Positions 37,789 to 48,110 of a DNA stretch of 64,000 nucleotides are shown here, in pieces. Within the stretch, counting starts at the first letter, position 1. Each line of letters opens with the position of its first letter. The position numbers and the translations under genes were made by a program. A model generated the notes under the pieces. That model ran no database searches. It saw only the letters and a list, made by a program, of their open reading frames with translations, and was not told where the DNA came from. The DNA is from Eukaryota sp. TZLM1-RC. Taxonomy: Eukaryota > Metamonada: BaSk clade. Location of the stretch: the NCBI GenBank assembly GCA_040285825.1, contig JAUPSS010000004.1, positions 3,789,658 to 3,853,657 on the forward strand, in the 5' to 3' direction.

Positions 37789-38484
37789 ATGACTGATGCC
37801 CATACTGTTAACAACATTGATTTGGAATTTCCTATATTATGTTCCACTTGTTTAGGCCCCTCAAAACACATACAGATGGTTCGCCGACACGCGTTTTCTT
37901 CTTGTCGCATTTGTGATAGACCGTACACATCTTTTAGATGGCAACCTGGGCCTAAAGCAAGATACAAACATACAGTTGTTTGTGCTACTTGTGCAAGGGG
38001 GCAGAATGTCTGTGAATGCTGTTTACTAGACCTTGATTTAGGAATATCAGTAGCTAAAAGAGACTCACTTTCCAACTCCCTTGTCGCACGATCTAGAAAG
38101 GGCAAGGAATACTTGGCGACCCTCGCAGAAAGCAAGGAGCATGAAATGTCATTACAAAACAGCGATTTGGGCAAGATTGAGCCTTTAAGGAGGTCATCCC
38201 TTCTCAAGAATGCTGATCTTAAGCCAGACTACACTCGAAATCAAGCCAAAACATGCACTTTTTGGTTGAAAGGTACCTGTAACAGAGGAAAAGAATGTCC
38301 ATATCGCCACTCAAAAGACGAAAAAGATTCAACTCTCTCCATTGAACAACGATTTTATGGAGAGTCTTCATCAAAGACTTGCACCACCAAATCCACTCTT
38401 GATTCAATACCTCTACCCCATGAAACAAGTGGAGAGGAGGTGATGTACAAAGTGATGGATCCTGAGAATATAGGTGGTGTTTAA
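37789..38484 (+). CDS. RBM22/SLT11-like pre-mRNA splicing factor lacking the RRM
   Basis: A 231-residue protein. The N-terminal zinc-binding region FPILCSTCLGPSKHIQMVR, CRICDRPYTSFRWQPG and VCATCARGQNVCECCLLDLD matches the RBM22 (Slt11/Ecm2/Cwc2-type) N-terminus nearly residue for residue in the Cys positions. The CCCH zinc finger follows (CTFWLKGTCNRGKECPYRH), then QRFYGESS. RBM22 sits at the catalytic RNA core of the spliceosome. Usual family members continue into an RRM (about 400 residues in total); here the protein ends about 60 residues after the CCCH finger, so the RRM is absent. The TAA at 38482 is clear. A separate downstream exon is not visible, since the next gene is convergent 50 bp away. 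Confidence 0.8.
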   Translation: MTDAHTVNNIDLEFPILCSTCLGPSKHIQMVRRHAFSSCRICDRPYTSFRWQPGPKARYKHTVVCATCARGQNVCECCLLDLDLGISVAKRDSLSNSLVARSRKGKEYLATLAESKEHEMSLQNSDLGKIEPLRRSSLLKNADLKPDYTRNQAKTCTFWLKGTCNRGKECPYRHSKDEKDSTLSIEQRFYGESSSKTCTTKSTLDSIPLPHETSGEEVMYKVMDPENIGGV

Positions 38485-38537
38485 TGGTAAAAAATCAATA
38501 AATTACTAAATTTATTATTTATTTAGAAATTAATTTT

Positions 38538-39371
38538 CTATACACGAATATAGTTGAAAGTATTTAATGTCCTCCTTTTTGGCCATTTTTCTTTCAACAT
38601 TGACAACAAAACCGCATAAGGCAAGACATCTAGCAAAAAGTAATAGAGTAACACCACAATAGCATGACCACCAAAAGGATCATCATCTAACATTGAAATA
38701 AACTGAAACAGACCACGAACAAGAAAACACACAGCCGAAATAGCAGTTACATAGGCTACTTTTTTCATTTGCTTTTTCAGAAATACTGAAACAATGGGGA
38801 ATCGTTTCAAGGAGAGAACCAATGTAACCCCATAACACATAAATCCAAGGGAAGCAAGTAAACAAGCCGTCATGAAGAGGATGGCCGAGGCCTTGAGGGT
38901 CCAATCCTGGTTGACCGGATCAATTCCAACGTAGACCCACATGGTTATGGCGGCGATGTAGAAGACGATGTTAGACCAGACAAAGAAGTGTTTCATTCGG
39001 TTTGATGATGTGATAGTGGATCCAGCGGCATGACACAGATCTCGCAGGTAGTAGATGAGGAGGGAGAAGGTTGAATAACAGATAACTGCAGGTCCTTCTA
39101 TGAGAAACTCGGTAAAGAATCTAGCAATAGGTGTTTGATCATCAACTTCTTTGATTTCAAAGAAAAGTTCAAGAATCAAGAAAACAGTACGGATTGAGGC
39201 ATTTAAGAAAACAAAGAACAGTAACCAAAAGTGTATCGACCACCGTTTAGGTGCATTGCCTAGATGAAGATAAAGAAAAACAGAAGACACTATGAAGAAG
39301 ATTATATACAATGCAGCGAGGACGCCATACACTACATCATGGGCGTCATCGAACCTCAGTATGCTTAGCAT
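38538..39371 (-). CDS. Seven-helix membrane protein (THH1/TOM1/TOM3 or GPR137-like)
   Basis: A 277-residue protein with seven hydrophobic segments, among them VVYGVLAALYIIFFIVSSVF, FWLLFFVFLNASIRTVFLIL, AVICYSTFSLLIYYLRDLCH, VWSNIVFYIAAITMWVYVGI, VCFLVRGLFQFISM and VVLLYYFLLDVLPYAVLLSM. The RTVFLIL helix, the CYSTFSLLI(Y) helix and the CFLVRG motif before helix 6 resemble the DUF1084 group (plant THH1/TOM1/TOM3, animal GPR137). These are GPCR-like proteins of lysosomal or vacuolar membranes. No signal peptide apart from helix 1. Function here unknown. Confidence 0.65.
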   Translation of the reverse strand: MLSILRFDDAHDVVYGVLAALYIIFFIVSSVFLYLHLGNAPKRWSIHFWLLFFVFLNASIRTVFLILELFFEIKEVDDQTPIARFFTEFLIEGPAVICYSTFSLLIYYLRDLCHAAGSTITSSNRMKHFFVWSNIVFYIAAITMWVYVGIDPVNQDWTLKASAILFMTACLLASLGFMCYGVTLVLSLKRFPIVSVFLKKQMKKVAYVTAISAVCFLVRGLFQFISMLDDDPFGGHAIVVLLYYFLLDVLPYAVLLSMLKEKWPKRRTLNTFNYIRV

Positions 39372-39527
39372 GTGGAGATTTGAAGCAGCTACTGTCTGTG
39401 GTTTTCACTGGAAATGCATTCTTTATCTGAAATGTCAATTTCCAATACTTCAACCGCATCCACATGTCTAAACTTAACCATCAGGAGATGATTGGCTTAG
39501 ATCAAAATACGTTGGATTTGAAGACTC

Positions 39528-41139
39528 TTATTGAGGTCTTCTAAAAGCTAGGGGTCTAGTGTTCAAAAAGTACTCGCTTACTGCAATCTTCCACTGGTTT
39601 CTCGATGCAGAGATATCTCTTGACCAAACTATTCCACATTCTGAACATACAAAATAGGCTTTAGACTTTTTCCTTTCTCCATTCTCTATGAAGTAAAGGT
39701 CTTCATGGAAAACTTTGCAACATTTCACTTTGGCAGATGTATAGTATTCATCGCCATCCTTCAAGGTTGGAAATCGAGCCTTGAGATACTTCAGAAAACG
39801 CTTTCTTGGTGTTTTCACTCTTTGACGAGATGGTCCATCACCTCCTTTCCCAAACCAAATAATTACTTCACGATTTTCAGCCATGTCTTTGATTTTCTGG
39901 ACAAAATGGCTGAATCTCTTTTGGTGACGTATAAAATAGTCGAAGCGGTTATGGCGTATAGCTTCTTTTTCCTTGCTCTAGATGGTGGTCCAATAAACTT
40001 TGTCTTTCAGTGTTGTCTCTTTGAGGATTCACATTAAGCCACTGTTCCATTTTAGTAGGTTGAGTAACATCGACCAACTCTGTTGTCATTGCAATCAGAT
40101 ACTGATAATTGCCCTGAACGGAATAGCAGTTTGGAATCAGTTGGCTGAACGGAGGAGGAGTTGTCATTGAGCGATGCTTGGGTGATAAGACAATGCCTCA
40201 TCTCAGTGGTCCACAAGCTTGACCAGCTGTCCAACCCACTAGATTACTGTGGTTGGGGTCCTTGGCCACAAAGAAAGGCTTGGGGAGGCCCCTGTTGCTG
40301 ACTGGTCTTCTGGGCCTGGTGACTTTCTGCTGCATTGTCTTGGAACGGTTGATTTGAGAAGCGTGAAAGTCTTCCACTACAGCTGCAGCTCGAGCTTCAT
40401 TCATCTCTATTTTGGTGCGCCTTTGACGAGTAGACTTGTCCATGCGTGAAAAAAGCAAACGCAAGCTAACACCGTCAGTGGCCACAGAATACTCTGGGTA
40501 TCTGTCCCGAGATAAGCCCCGAGATAGCGGTAGGGGCACACAAAAAACTGACCGCCATGGTTTCTGGAAGCAAAGGCGTCGAGATTTTGTTGGTTTAGGT
40601 TCACAAAGCCTGGCATTTAACTCGCGAGGGGAGACAAGGCATGGCGTTTTATATTGTTGGGAGAAACACCCTCCAGGAATGACAGTATGGTTAAGCCACA
40701 ATGGAGGAGAAAAACAGCAATTTCATCGCTTAGTCGCATAATTGTTTCTGTAAGGCTACGCTCAAAGGTGCACTGGTTATTATTGTCGAAGAAAATCACC
40801 ACTGCAGTCCCGCAGAGCTTCCCATCTGGCGCTGATAAGCTCATGCCTCTGGTTGGCAAAGGCCGCAACTCTAGGTGAGAATGTTGCCCGGCGCAAAACA
40901 CATGAGGCATAGGCTTTGGGTGCTGGACATTCCAGGCAGCGGGAGCACGTTTTAAAAAAGTTTTGCTTTAAGCACACCGGTCCATCTGTCAAAAAACGGC
41001 GGTGTACTTCCGCAAAGCGACGGGCTTTGTTTGTCGAAAACAGACAAAAGCAGACGCAGACGCGTTTGATAGTGTCTGTGTAACAAAACTTATTTCCTTG
41101 TTTGTTTGGTTTGGTCAAACCCGCCACATTCTGTGTCAC
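39528..41139 (-). pseudogene. Second-lineage Fanzor element, frameshifted, partly GC-rich
   Basis: On the minus strand, successive frames give a Fanzor in the right order: N-terminal Cys-rich part (KQNFFKTCSRCLECPAP), YSVATDGVSLRLLFSRMDKS (the TDG block before the nuclease), RuvC-I-like PFFVAKDPNHSNLVGWT, then after shifts DNTERQSLLDHHLEQGKR, RFSHFVQKIK, NREVIIWFGKGGDGPSRQR, and the terminal ribbon EYYTSAKVKCC, KAYFVCSECGIVWSRDISAS. It is closest in style to the copy at 29.5-31.6 kb. At least three frame changes make it inactive. The stretch 40200-41130 is much richer in G and C than neighbouring DNA, which suggests a different origin or recent arrival. Confidence 0.7.
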
Positions 41140-41809
41140 TGGAACATAGGAATGAAGTTATTGAACCTTTTGCAGCACTGTTTTCTGAACTTATACGCTT
41201 CAGTTGCACTTCCAGAACAAAGACCATACCAACGTTTTATACATTAGATATGGATCCAATAGATTCCGATACTTTTGGAGATGAACCTATGGTTGGTCCA
41301 CATATTATCCTCAATTCGACATAGATCGACTCCAATTAGTTTATTTTCAACTGCTTTTACCCCAACAACAGCCTCTTCAATTTTCCAAAAGAGTGGAAGA
41401 CCTCAAACCGTTGATCCTCTAGTCAGCTCCTTATAATCACCGAGTCCTGTAACAACCTTGACAGACTCACACAAAACCACAACCTTTAACAGTAGTATTA
41501 ACTATTCTTTAAGAGTTTTTAATTGAGATCAATACTATTAAACTGAAAAATGTTGTATGATCATCAATATTTGACATTCTATTCGGTGAACATTCTATAA
41601 GGTGAGTGACCAAGTGTTGAATATTAGAAAAGAACAGTGAGAGCATTTTGAATTTTATTTCTATTTGTATATAATGTAGACTACTTTTGAAGATTTGCTA
41701 AAATTCCTTCGTCATTTCATTGTGCCAAGAAAACAACTTTGTTCTGTTGAACCAGCTAGAGCAGCTGATTGTGTGAAATAAAGTATTAAAGATGTCTAAT
41801 GGGATAACA
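41140..41809. other. Intergenic stretch; short frame at 41250-41324
   Basis: Mostly AT-rich. A short plus-strand frame beginning MDPIDSDTFGDEPMVGPHII (41250-41324) looks compositionally coding but has no partner exon that I can identify. Nothing else recognised. Confidence 0.3.
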
Positions 41810-42730
41810 ATTTTAAATTAGCAGTTTTGTTGGAGAGAACTTCAGCAAAAACTTTTGAAAGCTGGGCTTTTGATGTTAGACTTGGCTCTGCCAAGGAAGT
41901 AAGTTTGTTGCTGCAATTCTTTTACATGATAAATATGATTGTACATCGTCTGCTTTAGTAACAACAATTCCTCAAATGTATGGCACTCTCTTAATCGATT
42001 CTCAGGCATCCTAAATGCTGTTGTCCATCATCATAATTATGTGACTAATAAATAGAAATATAAATGTGTATGTGTAATGTAGGACAAAGTTGTTTATTAA
42101 CTATTAAAATTACTATCATTTCGAGGTTATTCTCATTTGTTAATTTGTAAACATTTTATTACCTTTAGAAGCAGAGTTCACGATGCTGTAAGAGACCAAT
42201 TATTTTGTATGTGTATGTCTCATAGAATTCAAGCTATTTTGGAACCTTTCTTATCAAATCTGTTTGATGGTGATGATTTTTATAATAATAGAGGTGATTT
42301 CATGTTACCTGGTTTAGATGGAACCTTCATTTCAGAGAATGTAATGTCTGTTGATCCTGATAATGTTTCAAATGAAAGGCTTGCTAATTTTCAAATTCCC
42401 AAACCTTTTTCAATTGCTCTAAATTTTAGAATCAAAAATTAGAGTAAACCTTAGCCCAAATTGTCTACCCAACAGCATGCAAAATACAATTTGTATCCAT
42501 TTGTATTTTCTCTATTTGGTTCACCTGCTCCCACCGCTTTACGTTTTTTGGCATATTTTGGAATGATTGTAAAGAAAAGGACCAATAGAAAATTTAACAA
42601 ATTGTTTTGGCAAAATACAATTGTGTTTTAATTTTTAAAGGAATCTTGGAGATGGTTTCTGATGCTAAGCTTTCTCTTATATCTTACTATGAGAATGTTG
42701 CATCTAGTTGTTTTGTTTTGGGAGAGAATG
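41810..42730 (+). mobile_element. Family B retrotransposon 3' portion
   Basis: Parallel to the family B copy at 5.1-6.0 kb: SFDVRLGSA-like sequence near 41870, TTIPQMYGTLLI, then, after unrelated sequence at about 42010-42130, LLICKHFITFRSRVHDAVRD, EPFLSNLF, NNRGDFMLPGLDGTFISENV, MSVDPDNVSNERLANF. The C-terminal block is present in broken frames (FSLFGSPAPTALRFLA-like, FVLGE). The knuckle is damaged. It joins directly to a family A copy at about 42730. Confidence 0.7.
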
Positions 42731-43460
42731 ATTAATCTTTTATTATTAAAAGAAAAATGCTCTGGATTGATTTGTTCGAATTCACCTCAACTCACTTTGC
42801 GTTATGCTCTGAATTGTTCTAAATTGATAACCTATCGTTCTTCATTACATGATGCTGTTAGAGACACTGTTTTCAATATGGCACGAACTGCAAGAATCTC
42901 GTGTATTAAAGAGCCTCTGCTGAAAGAAACATTGTCATTGAATAATCTTGGTTCTGATGACAGAGGTGATGTGCACTGTGATTGGATTGAGAACTCTGAA
43001 GCTGTTTTTGACTTTGTCTCCTGTAATGTTGCAAATGACACTTTGGTTCAAAGTAGAAAATTTAATCCTGTATATGCTCTCGAATTTAAGGCCAAAAAAA
43101 CTTAAAAAATATGACAAAGATATCGAAGAAGCTAATGCTAATAGAAATAGACCACTTGTTTTTATTGCTTTTACATTTTCTATAAACGGAAGACTATAAG
43201 TAGAAGCAGTCATTTTTTTTGATGATTTCCAAAAAATGGTTCAAGACAAAACAATGAAAAGATTTGATATCTTTTTCTGGCGCTCTCGAATTCAATTTGC
43301 CATAAACAATAAATTTCCTCGGTTTTTCAATCAAATTAGAGAAGCTTTAGCTAGACAGTAAGCAGATCAAGTTTTTGTAGAGGAAATCTTGGTTCATTGA
43401 ATTTCGTCCCATTAGTTATGAGTTTATAATGCTAAGTGTGCAAGCTTAATAAATATTTTG
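42731..43460 (+). mobile_element. Family A retrotransposon 3' portion with tail
   Basis: Encodes LICSNSPQLTLRYALNCSKL, YRSSLHDAVRDTVFNMARTA, EPLLKETLSLNNLGSDDRGD, SEAVFDFVSCNVANDTLVQ and ALEFKAKKT, then shifts. The final KYDKDIEEANANRN block and the untranslated tail to about 43460 follow. Its knuckle and RGD/DF core are intact, so this is the best family A reference in the window. Confidence 0.75.
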
Positions 43461-44018
43461 AGAGAATGATTATTGAGATGTATATACATAACTTGTTCAA
43501 TAAATAAATATTAGTTGAAAAAAGTAGATAATTTTGAAAAAATTGACGTGTATTCAAAAATATTGTTTTCAATGTGAAGGGTAATTTTCGTGAACGATAA
43601 TACAAAAAACACAAATCTTGATTCATAATACCAGATTGGTGATTCACAAGCAACACTCAAAAAGACATTCCATCAAATGTTGCTGTAACATCCTTGTTCA
43701 ATGTAACCACTACTCTTACAAGGGATTGAATAGTAAATATCTTTGAATGACAACACTGATAAAATAAAATCATAACTGATAAAACGAAATTCATCAAACC
43801 AAGATTTGCTCTACAAAACCCTTATCTGCGTGTTTGCTCGCCATTACTGCTCCTATTCGATAAAAAACCGAGGTAATTTATTAATTACAGCAAATTGAAT
43901 TACCATATCAGGAATTCTATTATGCAATGATTCAATAAGCACAGAAAGTTTTTGAAACAATATAAAATAATTTAAGAATTCTTTATTAGTTTCCTTCAAT
44001 CTTTGCTTAGCCAAAGTG
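43461..44018. other. Intergenic stretch without recognised gene
   Basis: AT-rich; no coding signal and no recognised repeat beyond the retroelement tail on the left. Confidence 0.35.
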
Positions 44019-44153
44019 CTATTGTCTTCTTTTTCTCATTTGTACTGTCAGTGGTTCTGAGTTTCTGATGGCATTCTCAACCGCTTTTGCTTCTTGTGGG
44101 TTCTTTGAAGGGTCGATGCGAATCTTGTGGGCGTTACGCTGTTGAAAGTCCAT
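44019..44153 (-). CDS. Short basic ORF
   Basis: A 44-codon minus-strand frame beginning MDFQQRNAHKIRIDPSKNPQ and ending LTVQMRKRRQ. Its codon composition (richer in G/C than the flanks) and amphipathic charge pattern look coding. It could be a complete micro-protein or a single exon of a larger gene. No family recognised. Confidence 0.3.
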   Translation of the reverse strand: MDFQQRNAHKIRIDPSKNPQEAKAVENAIRNSEPLTVQMRKRRQ

Positions 44154-44418
44154 TGTGAAACATGGAGATTGGAAACTGACAGGAACACCTACAAACTTGG
44201 TAGGTATCTCTAATCAATTAATTTGATTCTATTATTCATTAATCAAGCAAATATTAGCAAAATTTTAAATAATCCAACGACGTTCTTCAGAGTACTTTCA
44301 GCAACCTTGATCGAAGTAGAACAAGAAACCATGGTTTTTTTGAAATTTCCTATTCAATTCAACCTTACAACTTACTCTTCGTACCTAATCACAATATGAT
44401 TTAGATGCCTGTTGAAAA

Positions 44419-44580
44419 GGTCAAATTAAAATATTCTCATTACGGCTAAAACATGATGGACGAATTATCAATTTTGAGTTGGCTTTATCAAATGAAAGAG
44501 TACAACAGTTTACTAAAAATTTGCAACACCAATTAATAGTTGATTTCACTGATACCCAAGTGTTACCAGATGAACAATAA
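44419..44580 (+). CDS. Possible COMM-domain C-terminal exon
   Basis: The frame GQIKIFSLRLKHDGRIINFE, LALSNERVQQFTKNLQHQLI ends at a TAA at 44578. A basic strand with (K)xDGR followed by (F)EL.LS.E.(V/L)Q.F...L resembles the end of COMM domains (COMMD proteins of the retriever/CCC endosomal recycling complex). No in-frame ATG; a TGA lies just upstream, so an intron or frameshift must precede it, and the 5' exon was not found. Confidence 0.3.
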   Translation, partial: GQIKIFSLRLKHDGRIINFELALSNERVQQFTKNLQHQLIVDFTDTQVLPDEQ

Positions 44581-44913
44581 TAATGTGCTTTTTGCTGAGT
44601 TTGTACAGAGTTTGATCACTTAAACTCGCACTGTATGCGCTACAACTTTCAATTTTTCCTATATATGGGGTGAAACATTGATAAATTGTTTCCTGAATGT
44701 AATTGAAATAAATCAATAGAGGGTTTCAAAACCACAGCTAATTGAATAAATAAATAATTAAAAAACAATTTAATTTAAATGTCAACAAACTAATCAAACA
44801 GTTGGAAGAAATTTTTCACTAGGTATAGCTGATGAATACATTATTCCTTAATTTTAATAGTCTTGTTGAAAATTTGGTGAGAGCTGAATGGACATTATTA
44901 TTTTATATGGATA
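44581..44913. other. Intergenic stretch
   Basis: AT-rich, nothing recognised. Confidence 0.3.
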
Positions 44914-45345
44914 TCAAACAAATTGAGGATGTTTAAGTATTTCTACAAGAATCCTAATTGACCAGAAATAACTAATAAACAGTGCAAAAAACAACCCTAT
45001 GGCTAACGTTGAATGGAGATAGCCCTTTGCATAATTGACTATAGCCAGAACAAGAACGACAGTGGTCATTATCAAGTTAACAAAGGTCCACGATCTAAGA
45101 GATTCCGGCATCCTCCGTTCCAAGAAGAGTCCCAGTTGAAGGAATACTAAAGAATGAAGCGTTAGTCCAATGAACAAGCTCACTATTATGCAGATGTCTG
45201 TCAAAGAAGACGGTATTGCTTTTCCCACTGCAAGTACAGCAATATTAATGCCATGAACTAAATTGTAAACAATGATGAATAGCCCAAAGAAGAGAAAGCA
45301 GGATGTCCTCAAATGGAAGACAACTTCATCTATATAGTTAGACAT
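44914..45345 (-). CDS. Four-helix membrane protein, uncharacterised
   Basis: A 143-residue protein from the ATG at 45345 (MSNYIDEVVF). Four hydrophobic segments: CFLFFGLFIIVYNLVHGINI, LTDICIIVSLFIGLTLHSLV, WTFVNLIMTTVVLVLAIVNY and TLAIGLFFALFISYFWSIRI, with short polar loops. MARVEL, tetraspanin-like or small vesicle proteins are possible by topology, but no diagnostic motif is visible. Neighbours give no clue. Confidence 0.55.
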   Translation of the reverse strand: MSNYIDEVVFHLRTSCFLFFGLFIIVYNLVHGINIAVLAVGKAIPSSLTDICIIVSLFIGLTLHSLVFLQLGLFLERRMPESLRSWTFVNLIMTTVVLVLAIVNYAKGYLHSTLAIGLFFALFISYFWSIRILVEILKHPQFV

Positions 45346-45694
45346 TGACCAAATTGTCAAAACACATGAGATGATTTTTGCTTTGAAATCTGCGAACTGA
45401 TAAGATGATTTCTGTGACTATAGCCCTATGCCCATCATATCTATGTTGATCAAAGGAATCAGCATAATCACCATCACCATCAACATAAACAGTTCTATTC
45501 AATTCTTCAATTACTTCAAATCATTTACCACCTCCCCATTTTAGAACTCGACCTGCATGGGTCAAGGCAAATGAACATTCAAAGGCGTGATAAACTTCCC
45601 TACTGTTACAAGCGATTTCTTTAATTGTAATTGTCATTGATCGATTTTAGACATATTGAACCATTTTAATTAATGATTTTGTACTTTCCTAACT
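45346..45694. other. Intergenic stretch upstream of the membrane-protein gene
   Basis: Includes a CAT(C)ACCATCA-type short repeat near 45465-45480. No coding frame recognised. Confidence 0.3.
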
Positions 45695-46009
45695 ACAGTT
45701 GACCTTTTTGATACTAAATTCAGCAGCATCACTGATTCTAAAACTTTCACAATTACGATTTCTGACTTAGATATTGTTCACAATGTCACAACAATTGATT
45801 TGAGACAAACAGAAATCATTAACTGCTGTGTAAGACCTGTTTTTAAATCTATTGATTCTACAATTATGATAAATGATTTAAATGTATCACATCCTGATAC
45901 TTTTAGTGGTTCATTATTTGATGTTCCCGATAATTCCGTATTATCGTCAGGTAACATCAATACTTCATTGAAATCTTCTACTTCTGATGCTGTAAGGTTA
46001 CACATATGA
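45695..46009 (+). pseudogene. Fragment of a beta-repeat protein
   Basis: An open frame without ATG reads KTFTITISDLDIVHNVTTID, VFKSIDSTIMINDLNVSHPD and SGSLFDVPDNSVLSS, with alternating short strands as in parallel beta-helix surface proteins. It ends at a TGA at 46007 and starts abruptly. No other part of such a gene is nearby, so it looks like a captured or leftover fragment. Confidence 0.25.
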
Positions 46010-46639
46010 CAACAATGAAGATAAGGAATATTTATTTAAACTCAATGTCCCTTATAAAGGCAATCACTAGTGAAGTCTATACTAGACTAATTGTCCACAG
46101 TACAACACCACCTTTTTCCTCTCTTAGATCATGTCTGCCATAGATTTCAATGTAAAGAAATATTATAAGTTATATGTTAAAAGGTTCATTAACAATATCA
46201 TTGGAAAACAGCACTGGATTGCACAGAAATTATTTCAATAATAATTATTTATTTTGCAAGAATTAAATTGTATGCAACCTCAAAAATTATTGAACTGTTA
46301 TAGACTTTTTTTTGGAAATTATCAACAATTAGATGGTTTTAGGGGAGCGAGATGTTTTTCAACTTTCGAAATTTTGATACACCTTGTGTTGTTTATTTTT
46401 CACAAGAAGTGTCTAGGTAGTTCGATGATTCCGCTACCAATGCGGGTTTTGAAACAACCGATTTTTGATTGAAGCAGGCATTGTTTAAATAATGGAAATG
46501 ATGCTTCTGTGGATCGTCAGTAGCTGCAAAGCAGTCCTTGTGTTCTTCTTTGGTTGATGTCAATTCTGAAACACTTGAAAAACTTCAGAAGTGACAGACT
46601 CAAAAACATTTTGTCCCAAGCGTGATATTTTTACTTTTT

Positions 46640-48110
46640 GAAGCAAAATTCCATTTTCTTCAATTCAGGTTTACAAAGCTATATCGAAATTGACAAAAAA
46701 AGCTGCAGGTCCATCTGGAATTATTTTACCCACTTGAAGTGGAGTGTTTTAGTGCCCTTGAACTTGCTGATCACCTTGACAATTATCGACAATTAATTAT
46801 TTTGAAGATCAATCTTCCATTTGAATTACCAGCCACACGTTTGATTGTTTGATTTAAATGATGAAATAAAATTAAACCTAATTCCATACCGTTAGAGAAT
46901 CGCTATCTCGTTTGTTTGTTTCGATTGTTTTTGTCGTGTCAAAGACAAAGCTTCTTAATATTCAAATCCTCATCAATTTTGAATAAAAACCATTGACAGT
47001 GCTTCTATTACTGCATTTGCCTTTGGCACAATTTTTGATTTATAAAATTAAGACTTTACTTTTAATTTTGACTTCAAAAATGACTTCAATTCTGTTAAAC
47101 GAACAGCAATATTTGATGTTATTAAATCCGATTGTTCTGAGCTTTCCAATTATTTATCAATTTTATGGTAAAGACTGTGAGTTAATTTTTGATTTATTTA
47201 CTGTAAAATTACGCTCTTTGTGTAAAACAAAGCAATCCATCAGTCTCTCTATTGTTTTTTTTAGTTACTCACAAAACTGTAGATATCATCAAGCAAAAAT
47301 ACTCTTCTCTTAAAATAGTTGCATATATGCGTAAATGATACTTCTCTTATTAGTTCATTTAATTTACTGTAATTGGCAGCTCAGGAAGTTGCCGTTTCAC
47401 AAGAAATTATTGGGCTTCATATAGATGAATATATATATGTAGAATAAACGCCTTGTAATTGGCTAATCTTTTCAAGACCTTTTGACTTATGAATCTGCTG
47501 TTATTTTTACTAATTATAGTAGTGAAGCTTTCGAATCTCTTGGTTGCTGGGTAGCAAGGTGCTTCAGATTCTGAATGAATAATAAGCAATTTTGGAAAAA
47601 TAAAAATTGAACTTGATTTAATTTCTTCTTTAGATTTAGAAAAACATATCAACTTTTTGATGCTTAAAATTCATAATACTGGACGAATAACCCATACTTT
47701 GAGATCTTGTGCTCCTTCCATCGCATTGGATTTTTCTCGTTCTTTTGATTTTTTGAGGACAGAGTCGTTTGCTGACTTATTGGATGTAGCTCCAGGAATG
47801 AATGTTGAAAAATCACTTATTTTCCGTAGTAAATTTTGAAGGTATTTGATTTACAACATCCTCTATATTGCCCTTTTGTTGTGTGGAGGAAAATATTTTT
47901 ATAAAACTTATTCTTGAGTACCTGAACATTGTCAATTAATTGATCAAAATACCAATCCATATTTGAATTGGTTATTTTTTTAACTCAAAAGATTGCCACT
48001 CCAAATTTGGACCAAATTTTTCCCCCAATCAATTCAAGAAAATATAAACCGTTCTCTTTCTAATTTGCAGATTTGATGTAGAAAAAATTGAGCAAAAATG
48101 TAGAAAATTT
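46640..48110 (+). mobile_element. Family B-type retrotransposon: degraded reverse transcriptase and thumb
   Basis: The only place where reverse-transcriptase motifs survive. At 46669-46725 VYKAISKLTKKAAGPSGI is the (A/P)GPSG/PDG motif at the N-terminal edge of non-LTR RTs. At 47070-47160 DFKNDFNSVKRTAIFDVIKS is RT motif A, with the catalytic Asp in D-x4-F. At 47630-47790 the region after the palm reads HINFLMLKIHNTGRITHTLR, PSIALDFSRSF. At about 48000 the thumb LPLQIWTKFFPQSIQE parallels family B. Frames are heavily broken and the copy ends near 48110 before the knuckle. Confidence 0.6.

Noticed and set aside
40198-40701. Independent host gene encoding a basic protein
   Set aside because: It contains the TDGVSLRLLFSR and KDPNHSNLV blocks in the order expected of a Fanzor and continues into the C-terminal Fanzor frames.
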